Shown here in pieces: positions 8,549 to 17,241 of a stretch of DNA of 64,000 nt. The translations under genes were made by a program, and so were the position numbers. The notes beneath the pieces were generated by a model. It searched no databases, was not told where the DNA came from, and was given only the letters and a program-made list of their open reading frames with translations. This stretch comes from Kribbella jejuensis (lineage in GTDB: Bacteria > Actinomycetota > Actinomycetes > Propionibacteriales > Kribbellaceae): assembly GCF_006715085.1 (NCBI RefSeq), contig NZ_VFMM01000002.1, forward strand, positions 1,240,001-1,304,000. The letters run 5' to 3'. Every line of letters begins with the position of its first letter. Position 1 is the first letter of the stretch.

Positions 8549-9304
8549 CTAGTTCCGCGGTCCGCCGGCGACGTACAGAACCTGGCCGGAGACGAACCCG
8601 GCCTCCTCGCTGCAGAAGAACGACGCGGCGGCGGCGATGTCCTCCGGCTTGCCGGTCCGCTGTACCGGGATGCTCGCGGCGGTGGCCTTCTTGAACTCCT
8701 CGAAGTCGACGCCGACCCGGGCCGCGGTGGCCGCCGTCATGTCGGTCTCGATGAAGCCCGGGGCGATCGCGTTCGCAGTGACGCCGAACTTGCCCAGCTC
8801 GATCGCCAGCGTCTTCGCCAGCCCCTGCAGGCCGGCCTTCGCGGAGGCGTAGTTCGCCTGGCCGCGGTTGCCGAGCGCCGAGGTCGACGAGAGGAAGACC
8901 ATCCGGCCGTACCCGGCCTCGACCATGTGCGCCTGGCACGCCTTGGACATCAGGAAGCTGCCCTTGAGGTGCACCGACATGACGGTGTCCCAGTCGTCCT
9001 CGGACATCTTGAACAACAGGTTGTCGCGCAGCACACCGGCGTTGTTGACCAGGATCGTCGGCGCGCCGAGCTCGGCCACCACCCGCTCGACCGCGGCGCT
9101 GACCTGGTCGGACTTGCTGACGTCGGCACCGACGCCGATCGCCTTGCCGCCGGCCTCGGTGATCGCGTTCACGGTCGCCGCGCAGGCGCCCTCGTCGAGG
9201 TCGATGACGGCGACGGCGTTCCCGTCCGCGGCGAGCCGCTGCGCGACGGCCGCGCCGATTCCCCGGGCCGCACCCGTCACGATCGCCACCCGCTGCTGCG
9301 TCAT
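8549..9304 (-). CDS. 3-oxoacyl-ACP reductase FabG-like SDR
   Basis: Short-chain dehydrogenase of 251 aa with TGAARGIG for NADP binding, NNAGVLRDNLLFKM, the catalytic SSTSALGNRGQANYASAKAG (Ser, Tyr, Lys) and a PGFIETDM segment, the pattern of FabG-type reductases. The ATG at 9304 gives the standard N-terminus. It is the first gene of a two-gene unit with the maoC-like hydratase and divergent from two thioesterases. The group probably handles acyl-CoA or acyl-ACP intermediates rather than being the housekeeping fatty-acid synthase copy. Confidence 0.88.
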   Translation of the reverse strand: MTQQRVAIVTGAARGIGAAVAQRLAADGNAVAVIDLDEGACAATVNAITEAGGKAIGVGADVSKSDQVSAAVERVVAELGAPTILVNNAGVLRDNLLFKMSEDDWDTVMSVHLKGSFLMSKACQAHMVEAGYGRMVFLSSTSALGNRGQANYASAKAGLQGLAKTLAIELGKFGVTANAIAPGFIETDMTAATAARVGVDFEEFKKATAASIPVQRTGKPEDIAAAASFFCSEEAGFVSGQVLYVAGGPRN

Positions 9305-9394
9305 TCACCGCTCCAATCGGTCAACTGGTCTGCAGAAGATGACATTACCCACGGTCTGTCACGCGGGAAGCACCCCGGATGACATGATCGCCGT

Positions 9395-9820
9395 GTGGAT
9401 CATCACAACCGGTACGTCTACCACTGCCCGCTGCGCTGGGGTGACATGGACGCGCTCGGGCACGTGAACAACGGCCGGTACGTCGACTACCTGCAGGACG
9501 CGCGCGTCGACTTCCTGTTCCGGACCGCGAAGGAACTCGGCGCCGACACGCTGGAGACCGGGCTGCTCGTGGCCCGGCACGAGGTCCGGTACCGCGCGCC
9601 GCTGCACTTCCGCCCGGAACCGGTCCGGATCGAGCTGTGGATCTCCGAGATCCGGGCCGCGTCGTTCACCGTCGACTACGAGATCCTCGACGCCGAGCCG
9701 GAACGCCGTACCTATGTCGAGGCGAAGACCAAGCTGGTCCCGTTCGACTTCACGGCCAACCGCCTGCGCCGGATCACTCCGGAGGAGAAGGTCGCCCTCG
9801 AGAAGTTGGTAGGTCGCTGA
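9395..9820 (+). CDS. acyl-CoA thioesterase (4HBT hot-dog)
   Basis: 141-aa hot-dog thioesterase with the motif RWGDMDALGHVNNGRYVDYL containing the catalytic Asp, and an EVRYRAPLHFRP strand. It begins with GTG at 9395. The stop overlaps the next start as TGATG, so translation is coupled. Such enzymes hydrolyse acyl-CoA; chain-length preference is not readable. The 90-bp gap to the divergent fabG presumably holds both promoters. Confidence 0.88.
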   Translation: MDHHNRYVYHCPLRWGDMDALGHVNNGRYVDYLQDARVDFLFRTAKELGADTLETGLLVARHEVRYRAPLHFRPEPVRIELWISEIRAASFTVDYEILDAEPERRTYVEAKTKLVPFDFTANRLRRITPEEKVALEKLVGR

Positions 9821-10236
9821 TGTTCACACACCCGGTGCTCGTCCGCTGGTCGGACATCGACTCCTACGACCACGTCAACAACGTGCGGTACTTCGACTAC
9901 CTGCAGGAGGCGCGGATCGCGTTCCTCGCCCAGGTGATGGGCACGACCGGGGACTACTTCGCGCAGTACCCGTGTGTCCTGGTCAGCCAGACTGTGGACT
10001 ACCTGCGGCCGATCCTGCTCCGGCACCCGCCGTACGACGTGGATGTGTGGATCGTCTCGGTCGGTACGTCGTCGTACACGCTCGGCTCCCGGATCGTCGA
10101 CCGCAGCGGCGCGTCCGACGACGTCTACGCCAAGGCCGAGTCGGTCCTCGTCGCGGTGGACGGTACGACACACGAGAAGCGACCCCTCGGAGACACCGAA
10201 AAGGCAGCCCTCCTCAAGCACGTTGTCACGACTTGA
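9820..10236 (+). CDS. acyl-CoA thioesterase (4HBT hot-dog), second copy
   Basis: 138-aa hot-dog thioesterase with RWSDIDSYDHVNNVRYFDYL, paralogous to the preceding gene. The ATG overlaps the upstream TGA (9818-9822). The pair could form a heteromeric hot-dog enzyme, but that is inference. It lies 15 bp before glbO in the same direction, so it may be cotranscribed with it. Confidence 0.88.
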   Translation: MFTHPVLVRWSDIDSYDHVNNVRYFDYLQEARIAFLAQVMGTTGDYFAQYPCVLVSQTVDYLRPILLRHPPYDVDVWIVSVGTSSYTLGSRIVDRSGASDDVYAKAESVLVAVDGTTHEKRPLGDTEKAALLKHVVTT

Positions 10237-10251
10237 GAGACTGGATCCGAG

Positions 10252-10671
10252 ATGACCGAGCAGCAGAGTTTCTACGACGCCGTCGGTGGGGCGGACACCT
10301 TCCACCGGTTGGTGGCCGCGTTCTACCGCGGTGTCGCCGCCGACCCGGACCTTCGCCCGATGTACCCGGAGGAGGACCTCGGCCCGGCCGAGGTGCGTTT
10401 CCGGATGTTCCTGGAGCAGTACTGGGGCGGCCCGAAGACGTACTCCGAACAGCGCGGGCACCCGCGGCTGCGGATGCGGCACGCCCCGTTCGCGGTCACC
10501 CCGAGCCAACGGGACAGGTGGCTCGGCCACATGCGGGCCGCGCTCGACGAACTCGGCCTGACGCCCGAGCAGGACGAGCAGATCTGGACCTACATGGTGA
10601 TGGCCGCGCACAGCATGGTGAACACCGACGAACCGAACTACCCCGGCATGATCGACATGTCCGGGCGCTGA
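10252..10671 (+). CDS. glbO: group II truncated haemoglobin (trHbO)
   Basis: 139-aa truncated haemoglobin. It closely matches the mycobacterial GlbO pattern: FYDAVGG at the N-terminus, FLEQYWGGPKTYSEQRGHPR, the proximal His in LRMRHAPFAV, the Trp in RWLGHMRAAL and AAHSMVN near the end. The family binds O2 and NO and is associated with respiratory membranes or oxidative and nitrosative protection. In Mycobacterium tuberculosis glbO lies a few genes from pepN, rpiB, nei and clpX, as it does here. The window also encodes a flavohaemoglobin and an NO synthase. Confidence 0.95.
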   Translation: MTEQQSFYDAVGGADTFHRLVAAFYRGVAADPDLRPMYPEEDLGPAEVRFRMFLEQYWGGPKTYSEQRGHPRLRMRHAPFAVTPSQRDRWLGHMRAALDELGLTPEQDEQIWTYMVMAAHSMVNTDEPNYPGMIDMSGR

Positions 10672-10708
10672 ACCACCGCTTAATCTTCCAGAAGGAGACA
10701 ACACGAGC

Positions 10709-11137
10709 ATGGCTACCATCCGTACGGCGAAGGCTCACTGGGAAGGCTCGCTGATGGAGGGCGCCGGCCAGGTCGCCCTGGAGTCCTCCGGTGTCGGTAC
10801 GTACGACGTCACCTGGGCCTCCCGCGCGAACGACGCCAACGGCAAGACCAGCCCGGAAGAGCTGATCGCGGCCGCGCACTCCACCTGCTTCTCGATGGCG
10901 CTGTCGCACGCGCTGGCCCAGGGCGGTCACGCCCCGACGTCGATCGACACCCAGGCCGACGTCACCTTCCAGCCGGGTGAGGGCATCACCGGGATCAAGC
11001 TGTCCGTGAACGGCAACGTCCCGGGCCTGACCGCCGACGAGTTCGCCGAGTTCGCCGAGGGCGCGAAGAAGAACTGCCCGGTCTCGCAGGCGCTGTCCGC
11101 CGTCCCGATCACGCTGGACGTCACCTTCACCGCCTGA
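10709..11137 (+). CDS. osmC: OsmC family peroxiredoxin
   Basis: 142-aa OsmC-type thiol peroxidase that reduces organic hydroperoxides. The two redox cysteines are in AAAHSTCFSMALS and KKNCPVSQAL, the normal spacing for the family. A strong AAGGAG lies upstream of the ATG, and it follows glbO by 37 bp in the same direction, so the two may form an oxidative and nitrosative stress unit. A hairpin terminator follows. Confidence 0.92.
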   Translation: MATIRTAKAHWEGSLMEGAGQVALESSGVGTYDVTWASRANDANGKTSPEELIAAAHSTCFSMALSHALAQGGHAPTSIDTQADVTFQPGEGITGIKLSVNGNVPGLTADEFAEFAEGAKKNCPVSQALSAVPITLDVTFTA

Positions 11138-11150
11138 GATTCCAGAAGAC

Positions 11151-11180
11151 AGTGCCCCGGCGAGGTCTCGCCGGGGCACT
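11151..11180. terminator. bidirectional hairpin terminator
   Basis: A perfect 14-bp stem (AGTGCCCCGGCGAG and its complement) with a 2-nt centre lies between the convergent osmC and chitinase genes. It can terminate both. Confidence 0.85.
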
Positions 11181-11188
11181 GGTCTGTC

Positions 11189-12178
11189 TCAGCCGTGGAA
11201 CTGGGCGATCACCTTGGTGAAGTCGTACGGGTTCTGGGAGATCCCGCTGCACGAGTCGCCGTCACCGCCGCCGGAGCACGGGCGGTCCCGGTTCACCGAC
11301 CAGAAGGTGAAGCGCGCCAGGTGGTGTTCCTGCGCGTACGTGAGCAGCGTCTTGAAGTCGGACAGCCGGACGGTCTCGCCGGCGTCGTCGGTCTTGCCGT
11401 TCATCGACGAGATGCCCATGTGCCGGTACGCCTCGTCGTCGGTGTAGCCGTACGCGCTCTTCAGCCGGGCCTTCAGGCCTTCCTCGGCCTTCTCGGTCAG
11501 CGTCGCCATATTCGTCGAACCGCCGCCGAAGTCGAACGGCATCAGCACCCAGCCGTCGTTGGCCAGCCCCGCGGCTGCGCCCTTGTTGATCAGGTCGACG
11601 CCCGACGCGTCCGGGCCGGTCTGGTCGGTGCCCATCGTGATGTACGCCTTGAGGCCGGGGTTCTTGCTCTTGACGGTCTTCAGCGCGCTGATCACCCGCT
11701 GCCGGGCGGTCGCGCTGTGGAACTCGGTGTCCTCGATGTCGATGTCGATCGCCTTCAGCTGATAGGCGTCGATCACCTTCTGGTACGCCGCGGCCAGTGC
11801 GGAGGCGGAGCTGCACTTCTCGCCGAGCTTGTTCCCGGACCAGCCGCCGAACGACGGGATCACGTCGCCGCCGGCGGCCCGGATGCTGTTGATCGCGGAC
11901 TGGTCCGAACCACCGGTCAGCGCCCGGTCGCCGTCCCACTTCGGGTTGCAGCCGCCGTCGGACAGCACGAACGCCAGCGTGAACCACTTGTTCCCGGCGG
12001 CGTTCATCACGTCGGTCGGCTTCTGCGGATCACCCCAGCCGAGATACAGGTACGGCGCTGCGCCGATACTGGCCGTGTCCGCCTGCACCTGCGGACTGTG
12101 CGTCGTGCTGGCGTGTGCGACGGACGCGAAGCCGGTCGCCAGACACGCGGCGGTCACCGCGCTCACGAGGATCTTCAT
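11189..12178 (-). CDS. secreted GH18 family chitinase
   Basis: 329-aa secreted protein with a Sec signal peptide (MKILVSAVTAACLATG ... AHA) and a single GH18 TIM barrel. The catalytic DxDxE is in LKAIDIDIEDTEF, and SFGGWSG forms the second conserved strand. It resembles bacterial chitinases that cleave chitin to chitobiose. I chose the ATG at 12178 because AAGGAGA precedes it and it starts directly at the signal peptide. No carbohydrate-binding module is present. An inverted repeat 43 bp upstream is a candidate operator. Confidence 0.88.
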   Translation of the reverse strand: MKILVSAVTAACLATGFASVAHASTTHSPQVQADTASIGAAPYLYLGWGDPQKPTDVMNAAGNKWFTLAFVLSDGGCNPKWDGDRALTGGSDQSAINSIRAAGGDVIPSFGGWSGNKLGEKCSSASALAAAYQKVIDAYQLKAIDIDIEDTEFHSATARQRVISALKTVKSKNPGLKAYITMGTDQTGPDASGVDLINKGAAAGLANDGWVLMPFDFGGGSTNMATLTEKAEEGLKARLKSAYGYTDDEAYRHMGISSMNGKTDDAGETVRLSDFKTLLTYAQEHHLARFTFWSVNRDRPCSGGGDGDSCSGISQNPYDFTKVIAQFHG

Positions 12179-12220
12179 GACTCTCCTTGGATCGGGGGCG
12201 GTCAGAGTCTGCGAAATCAA

Positions 12221-12235
12221 TAGGAAGGTTTCCTA
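12221..12235. promoter_or_regulatory. inverted repeat upstream of the chitinase
   Basis: TAGGAAGGTTTCCTA has perfect 6-bp arms (TAGGAA/TTCCTA) around GGT and lies 43 bp upstream of the chitinase ATG. It is a plausible repressor site for sugar-responsive control; no regulator gene is adjacent. Confidence 0.45.
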
Positions 12236-12285
12236 ATGATTCCGCTCGATCATGAACCCACCGATCGCGAGGCGTCAACAGCTGA

Positions 12286-13026
12286 CTACTCGTCGGCCTT
12301 CGCTTCCTCTTCCTTCTCCGTCGCCGAGCCGACGCCGGAGGAGGAGTTGCTGTTCGGATCGCGGGTGGTCAGGTTGCCGACCCGGAGGACCTCGCCGTTG
12401 CGGACGTACCAGGTGGTGCCGTCCTCGCCGCGGAGCGTGGTGATCCGGAGGCCGACAGCGACCACGACGCCGGTCGCCTTCTCCATGTCGATCAGGTCGC
12501 CGACCCCGTACTGGTCCTCGAAGATCATGAACACGCCGGCCAGGAAGTCCTTCACCAGCGTCTGGGCGCCGAAGCCGAGCGCGACGCCGATGATGCTCGC
12601 GGACGCGATCACCGGGAGGATGTTGAACCCGAGCTCGGCGAGCACCATCACCACCAGGACGGCCGTCAGCACGATCGTGACCGCGCTGGTCAGCAGGCCG
12701 GCGATCGTCTCCGCGCGCTGCGTCCGGCGCTCGTTCGCGAGGGTGTTCTCGACGAACTCCTGCCCGCGCTTGGACTTGGCCAGTACGCCGGCTACCGCGC
12801 CGCTCCCGGTCCGGCGGGCGAACCGGCGGATGACCTTGTGCAGCAGCCAGCGGAGGACGAAGAAACCGATGATCAGACCGGCGATCCGGGCCGGGACGAC
12901 CACGATCTGGTCGGTCACCTCCAGCTTGCCGTCGTTGCCCATCCGGAAGAAGGTGGGGAAGGCCTGTGGCAGCGAAAACAGGGGGTGACTGACTAGGGAC
13001 ACAAGGTAGCTGGTCAGAATAGGCAT
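12286..13026 (-). CDS. MscS family mechanosensitive channel
   Basis: 246-aa small-conductance channel-like membrane protein. It has an N-terminal helix (VVVPARIAGLIIGFFVLRWL), a second (LLTSAVTIVLTAVLVVMVLA), the pore-lining TM3 (IIGVALGFGAQTLVKDFLAG) and the cytoplasmic beta domain beginning FEDQYGVGDLIDM. The C-terminus ends in an acidic low-complexity tail. I chose the ATG at 13026, which is divergent from the next gene by 43 bp; a longer frame upstream runs antisense through that gene. Function inferred: release of solutes on hypo-osmotic shock. Confidence 0.88.
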   Translation of the reverse strand: MPILTSYLVSLVSHPLFSLPQAFPTFFRMGNDGKLEVTDQIVVVPARIAGLIIGFFVLRWLLHKVIRRFARRTGSGAVAGVLAKSKRGQEFVENTLANERRTQRAETIAGLLTSAVTIVLTAVLVVMVLAELGFNILPVIASASIIGVALGFGAQTLVKDFLAGVFMIFEDQYGVGDLIDMEKATGVVVAVGLRITTLRGEDGTTWYVRNGEVLRVGNLTTRDPNSNSSSGVGSATEKEEEAKADE

Positions 13027-13069
13027 CTCGCCGCCTGATGTTAGTAGGGCTGACAAGGAGACGGAAAAC

Positions 13070-14086
13070 ATGTCGAGCCGGCTGGACGACGAGCTTTCGA
13101 GGCTCGTGAGCGCTGGTGTGCTGCGCCAGTACCAGGCCGACTCGATCCGGGATGCGGCCGATGCGGAGCTCGACGCGGCCCTCGCGGACCCCGGGCGGCG
13201 GTGGCAGCCTGCGGAGCCGTCCGGCGAGCCACGGGATGCCGGGCAGGCGCAACCGAAGGGTCCGCCCGCCGCGACGCACCCGAACGCGCTGGTCGAGGTG
13301 CTCGGGTACATCGGCGGGGCGCTGCTGCTCGGCGCGGTCGCGCTCCTGACCTTGGCGAACTGGGGCGAGATGGGCCGGGCCGCCCGGGTCAGCACCGGTA
13401 CGACGGCCGCGGTCGTCCTGCTCGGCGTGGCCGTCCTGCTGGCGCTCGTCGGGCGTCGCCGGCAGCTGAGCGCCGCGCTCGCGTCGCTGGGCTGCTGCGT
13501 TGCCGGGTTCGCGACGTTCGTGGCGGTCGAGGGGGAGGCCGGCCGGGTCGCCGGGGTGATGGTCGCGCTCGCGCTCGCGGCCGGTGGACTGTGGTGGCTG
13601 AAGGAATCCTCGTTGCTGGTGGCAACTTTTGGGATCCTGGCTGTCGGTGTGTTGGTGATCACCTCCGACGTCCTCACTCCGGACAGCGGATCGGCCGCGA
13701 ACAGCGCAGGGATCGCCGGGACCGGGTTCATCATCGTCGCGTTCGTCTTCGCGATGCTCGGCATGGTGCGCGATCAGGTGACGTCGTGGTCACTCGCCGG
13801 AGCCGCGATGTTCAGCTCGTCGATCTGCTGGCTGGTCCAGGAACGCGGCGAGATCATGGCACTCGCCGTCGGTACGGCGGGCCCGGCCGCGCTGCTCGTC
13901 GCCTACGGGCGCATCAAGCACTCGGCGTACGCCGTGGTCGGCTGCGCGATCCTCCTGGTGATCTGGCCGATCTCCCTGTACCAACTGACCGACAACCTGG
14001 GCGGCGTAGCGATCGGCCTGGTCGTAGCAAGCGGTGTCCTGCTCCTGGCCGTCCTCATGCTCAGCCGGCGGCGTTCGAACGAGTAA
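13070..14086 (+). CDS. DUF2157-like polytopic membrane protein
   Basis: 338-aa membrane protein. A soluble N-terminus (LDDELSRLVSAGVLRQYQAD ...) resembles the DUF2157 N-terminal helix pair and is followed by about nine to ten hydrophobic segments starting with LGYIGGALLLGAVALLTLAN. A good AAGGAG site precedes the ATG. Function unknown. It is divergent from the mscS gene and followed 53 bp later by malQ. Confidence 0.75.
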   Translation: MSSRLDDELSRLVSAGVLRQYQADSIRDAADAELDAALADPGRRWQPAEPSGEPRDAGQAQPKGPPAATHPNALVEVLGYIGGALLLGAVALLTLANWGEMGRAARVSTGTTAAVVLLGVAVLLALVGRRRQLSAALASLGCCVAGFATFVAVEGEAGRVAGVMVALALAAGGLWWLKESSLLVATFGILAVGVLVITSDVLTPDSGSAANSAGIAGTGFIIVAFVFAMLGMVRDQVTSWSLAGAAMFSSSICWLVQERGEIMALAVGTAGPAALLVAYGRIKHSAYAVVGCAILLVIWPISLYQLTDNLGGVAIGLVVASGVLLLAVLMLSRRRSNE

Positions 14087-14139
14087 CGCAACGCGCGCCG
14101 TTTGGCCGTACCTGCGGTTGATACGGCAGACTCGCTGGG

Positions 14140-16257
14140 GTGACAGCTCCTACTCCGGCCCTTGTCGAGCTTGCAGTCGCCCATGGCGTGGCCACGGAGT
14201 ACTGGGACTGGCAAGGCGAGCATGTGATCGTCTCCAGTGAGGTTGTCTCCGATGTGCTCGCCGCTCTGGGCGTGGACGCCTCCACGCCCGAGAAGGCGGC
14301 TCTCGCTCTGGCGGAGCACCGGCAGACGCGCTGGCGTCGTACGTTGCCTCCTACCGTCGTGATGCGACAGGGGTGGACCCCGTGGTTCGCCGTGCACCTG
14401 CCACACGGGTCGACGGCCGAGGTGTGGGTCGACCTGGAGGACGGCGGGCAGCGGCGCGACCTCCCGCAGCAGGACCACTGGGTCGAGCCCGAGTGGGTCG
14501 ACGGCGTCCAGGTGGGCGAGGCGACGTTCCAGCTGCCGGGGGACCTGCCGATCGGCTACCACCGGCTGTGCGCGCGGATCGGGAGCAGCCCGGAGATCTC
14601 GGTCAGCACGCTGATCGTCACGCCGAAGAAGCTCCACCCCGAGAAGCTGCACCGCACGTGGGGCTGGGTCCTGCAGCTGTACTCCGTACGCTCCCGTCGC
14701 TCCTGGGGTATCGGCGACCTGCACGACCTGGGCGACCTTGCCGCGTGGTCGGCACACGACCTGGGCGCCGGCTTCGTCCTGGTGAACCCCTTGCACGCGG
14801 CGGAGCTGGCCGGCCGGATGGAGCCCTCGCCGTACCTGCCGGCGTCGCGCCGCTTCGGGAACCCGATCTACCTGCGGATCGAGGACATCGACGAGTACGG
14901 CGACCTCGCGCCGATGGAGCGGGACCAGGTCCGGGCGTTGGCGCTGCAGGCGCGGGCGCTGAGCGAGGACGTGACCGCGATCGACCGGGACACGGTCTGG
15001 GCCGCGAAGCGGGAGGCGCTGCAGATCCTGTTCCGTGTCCATCCGTCGGTGGGGCGGATCGCGGAGTACGGCGCGTACTGCGACCGGGAGGGTCAGGGGC
15101 TGATCGACTTCGCCACCTGGGCCGCGATCGCCGACGTCCACGGGCCGGAGTGGAGCAAGTGGCCGGAGGAGCTGCAGGAGCCGGCGGCACCCGCGGTTGT
15201 TGCTTTCCGCAACGAGAATCCGGACGCGGTGGAGTTCCACTGCTGGCTGCAGTGGCAGCTGGACGAGCAGCTGGGCCGCACGCAGGCGCGGGCGAAAGCA
15301 GCCGGGATGTCGCTGGGCGTCGTCCACGATCTGGCGGTCGGGGTGCATCCCGATGGCGCCGACGCGTGGGCGCTGCAGGACGTGCTCGCGCGCAACATCC
15401 ACGTGGGCGCTCCGCCGGACGCGTTCAACCAGCAGGGACAGGACTGGTCACAGCCGCCCTGGCGCCCGAACGCCCTGGCCGAGACCGGGTACGCGGCCTG
15501 GCGGGAGCTGGTGCGGGCCGTGATGCGGCACGGTGGCGGGCTGCGGATCGACCACATCCTCGGCATGTTCCGGCTGTGGTGGGTGACGTCTCCGGAGCGG
15601 CCTACTGAGGGCACGTACGTGCGGTACGACCATGAGGCGCTGGTCGGGATCCTCGTCCTGGAGGCGCAGCGCTCCGGGGTCACCGTGATCGGCGAGGACC
15701 TCGGGACTGTTGAGCCGTGGGTACGGGACTACCTCACCGAGCGGGGCGTTCTTGGTACGTCGGTGCTGTGGTTCGAGCGTGACGCCAACGGAAAGCCGCT
15801 GGCACCGGAGCGCTGGCGCGAGCTGTGCCTGGCGACCGTGACGACGCACGACCTCCCACCGACAGCTGGGTACCTCGCCGGCGACCATGTAGAGCTCCGG
15901 AACCGCCTGGGGCTGCTCACACGACCTGTGGCCGAGGAGCTCGCCGTCGACGAGGCAGACCGCGACGCGTGGCTGAACGCGCTCCGCGAGCGCCACCTGC
16001 TCAGCAACACCGACGGCGACGTCGAGCGCATCGTCGAGGCGTTGCACCGGTACGTCGCGCACACGCCCGCGAAGCTCGTCGGCGTCGCGCTGACGGACGC
16101 GGTCGGCGAGCGCCGTACGCAGAACCAGCCAGGGACCACCGACGAGTACCCGAACTGGCGCGTCCCGCTCGGTGGTCCGCACGGCGATCCCGTCCTCGTG
16201 GAGGACCTCCCGAACAACCTTCGCCTGCGCCGGCTGATCGGTGCGCTGAACATTTAG
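14140..16257 (+). CDS. malQ: 4-alpha-glucanotransferase (amylomaltase, GH77)
   Basis: 705-aa cytosolic amylomaltase that transfers glucan chains between maltodextrins. GH77 motifs are present: SWGIGDLHDLGDLAAW, LVNPLHAAE, the nucleophile Asp in LRIDHILGMFRLWW, the acid/base Glu in VIGEDLGTVEPWV, and the late Asp in TTHDLPPTAGY. The length and N-terminal extension match actinobacterial MalQ. It starts with GTG at 14140. The downstream gene order (CtaJ-like, DUF5130, pepN) belongs to a conserved actinobacterial neighbourhood. Confidence 0.95.
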   Translation: MTAPTPALVELAVAHGVATEYWDWQGEHVIVSSEVVSDVLAALGVDASTPEKAALALAEHRQTRWRRTLPPTVVMRQGWTPWFAVHLPHGSTAEVWVDLEDGGQRRDLPQQDHWVEPEWVDGVQVGEATFQLPGDLPIGYHRLCARIGSSPEISVSTLIVTPKKLHPEKLHRTWGWVLQLYSVRSRRSWGIGDLHDLGDLAAWSAHDLGAGFVLVNPLHAAELAGRMEPSPYLPASRRFGNPIYLRIEDIDEYGDLAPMERDQVRALALQARALSEDVTAIDRDTVWAAKREALQILFRVHPSVGRIAEYGAYCDREGQGLIDFATWAAIADVHGPEWSKWPEELQEPAAPAVVAFRNENPDAVEFHCWLQWQLDEQLGRTQARAKAAGMSLGVVHDLAVGVHPDGADAWALQDVLARNIHVGAPPDAFNQQGQDWSQPPWRPNALAETGYAAWRELVRAVMRHGGGLRIDHILGMFRLWWVTSPERPTEGTYVRYDHEALVGILVLEAQRSGVTVIGEDLGTVEPWVRDYLTERGVLGTSVLWFERDANGKPLAPERWRELCLATVTTHDLPPTAGYLAGDHVELRNRLGLLTRPVAEELAVDEADRDAWLNALRERHLLSNTDGDVERIVEALHRYVAHTPAKLVGVALTDAVGERRTQNQPGTTDEYPNWRVPLGGPHGDPVLVEDLPNNLRLRRLIGALNI

Positions 16258-16333
16258 CGACCGACGTTTCGGCAATATCTTTCGTGGGAAGTTCATTCCT
16301 TGAAAAACCGCCCCGTTTTCGAGGAGTGTCCCC

Positions 16334-16837
16334 ATGAAATCTTTGCTCCGTCGGATCCTTGTTCCGCTGGTCGCCGTCGCCGTCGGGCTGCTGCCCGGCG
16401 TGGTGGTGATCGAGCAGGCGTCCGCCCTGACCAAGCTGACGCAATCGCAGGCCGCCTCGATCTTCCGGGCCGCCGGCATCACCTGGTCGTCCAGTGGCAA
16501 CTGCACCAACCGCAATGTGGCGACCTGCACGTCCTTCGAGCAGATCAACGACAGCACCGTCTACGGCGTACGCACGCTGAAGACCGCCAGCGGGTGCGCG
16601 ATCAACATCACCGGTGGCACCGAGACCGGGCACGCCAGTGGGACGTACAGCCACTGGAACGGGTACAAGGTCGACATCTCCAAGTACACCTGTGTCGGGA
16701 ACTACATCCACAACAACTTCGCCCGGATCGCCGACCGGGCCGACGGCTACCCGCAGTGGAGGTCCGGAGCCGGCAACATCTACGCCGACGAGGGTTCCCA
16801 CTGGGACATCACTTACTACAACTGCGGCGGTTGCTGA
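16334..16837 (+). CDS. secreted protein, LAS/peptidase M15-like
   Basis: 167-aa exported protein with a clear signal peptide (LLRRILVPLVAVAVGLLPG ... ASA) and six cysteines for disulfides. The segments YSHWNGYKVDIS and DEGSHWDITYY resemble the SxHxxGxAxD and ExxHW metal and catalytic motifs of D-Ala-D-Ala peptidases and phage endolysins. The final motif has HWD where many relatives have WH or HxH. A cell-wall peptidase role is therefore inferred. GAGGAG precedes the ATG. It follows malQ, but its promoter is probably in the 76-bp gap. Confidence 0.65.
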   Translation: MKSLLRRILVPLVAVAVGLLPGVVVIEQASALTKLTQSQAASIFRAAGITWSSSGNCTNRNVATCTSFEQINDSTVYGVRTLKTASGCAINITGGTETGHASGTYSHWNGYKVDISKYTCVGNYIHNNFARIADRADGYPQWRSGAGNIYADEGSHWDITYYNCGGC

Positions 16838-16895
16838 CAAGAGAAGAGCTGCCGCGCTTCGCGCGGGTTGTGGTGAGGGACTGCGGCGGTTGCTG
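16821..16895 (+). repeat. 17-bp direct repeat flanking the stop of the secreted M15-like gene
   Basis: ACTGCGGCGGTTGCTGA occurs exactly at 16821-16837 (the last codons and stop) and again at 16879-16895. Between and after the copies are short GC-rich inverted repeats that may help termination. It is probably the trace of a small local duplication. Confidence 0.5.
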
Positions 16896-16962
16896 ATCCC
16901 GCTGTCTGCTGCTGGAGGGGCGGTGGCTCCTCCGGCAGCAGCGGGGTACTAGGCTTCGAGAC

Positions 16963-17241
16963 GTGATTGCTGAATTGTCCGGGCACTCGTTGCTGGTGTT
17001 CGTCGGGATTCCGGTGCTGGTGATCGCGGTGGTGGCGTTGCTGACGTTCGCCTCCTCGATCGCGAACGGCCCGCGGTACCGTCCGGGACTGTCCTGGTGG
17101 GCACCGCCGGTCTGGATCAACGGGCCGACCGCCACCAAGCCCGACCCCGCGAACCTGCCCGAGCTCGAGCCCGCTCCGGCTGCCCCCGCGACCGCCGCCG
17201 GCGTCGCCCGCACGATCGGAGGCGCAAGTGCCAGCTGGTGA
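16963..17241 (+). CDS. ctaJ: small membrane protein, CtaJ-like cytochrome oxidase subunit
   Basis: 92-aa protein with one N-terminal transmembrane helix (LLVFVGIPVLVIAVVALLTF), then a GPRYRPG-SWWAPPVW segment and an Ala/Pro-rich tail. This matches the small actinobacterial aa3-oxidase subunit CtaJ, which stabilises the respiratory III-IV supercomplex. Its position directly before a DUF5130 gene supports the call. GTG start at 16963. The 3' end overlaps the next gene by 14 bp. The assignment rests on size, the Trp/Pro motif and context. Confidence 0.6.
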   Translation: MIAELSGHSLLVFVGIPVLVIAVVALLTFASSIANGPRYRPGLSWWAPPVWINGPTATKPDPANLPELEPAPAAPATAAGVARTIGGASASW

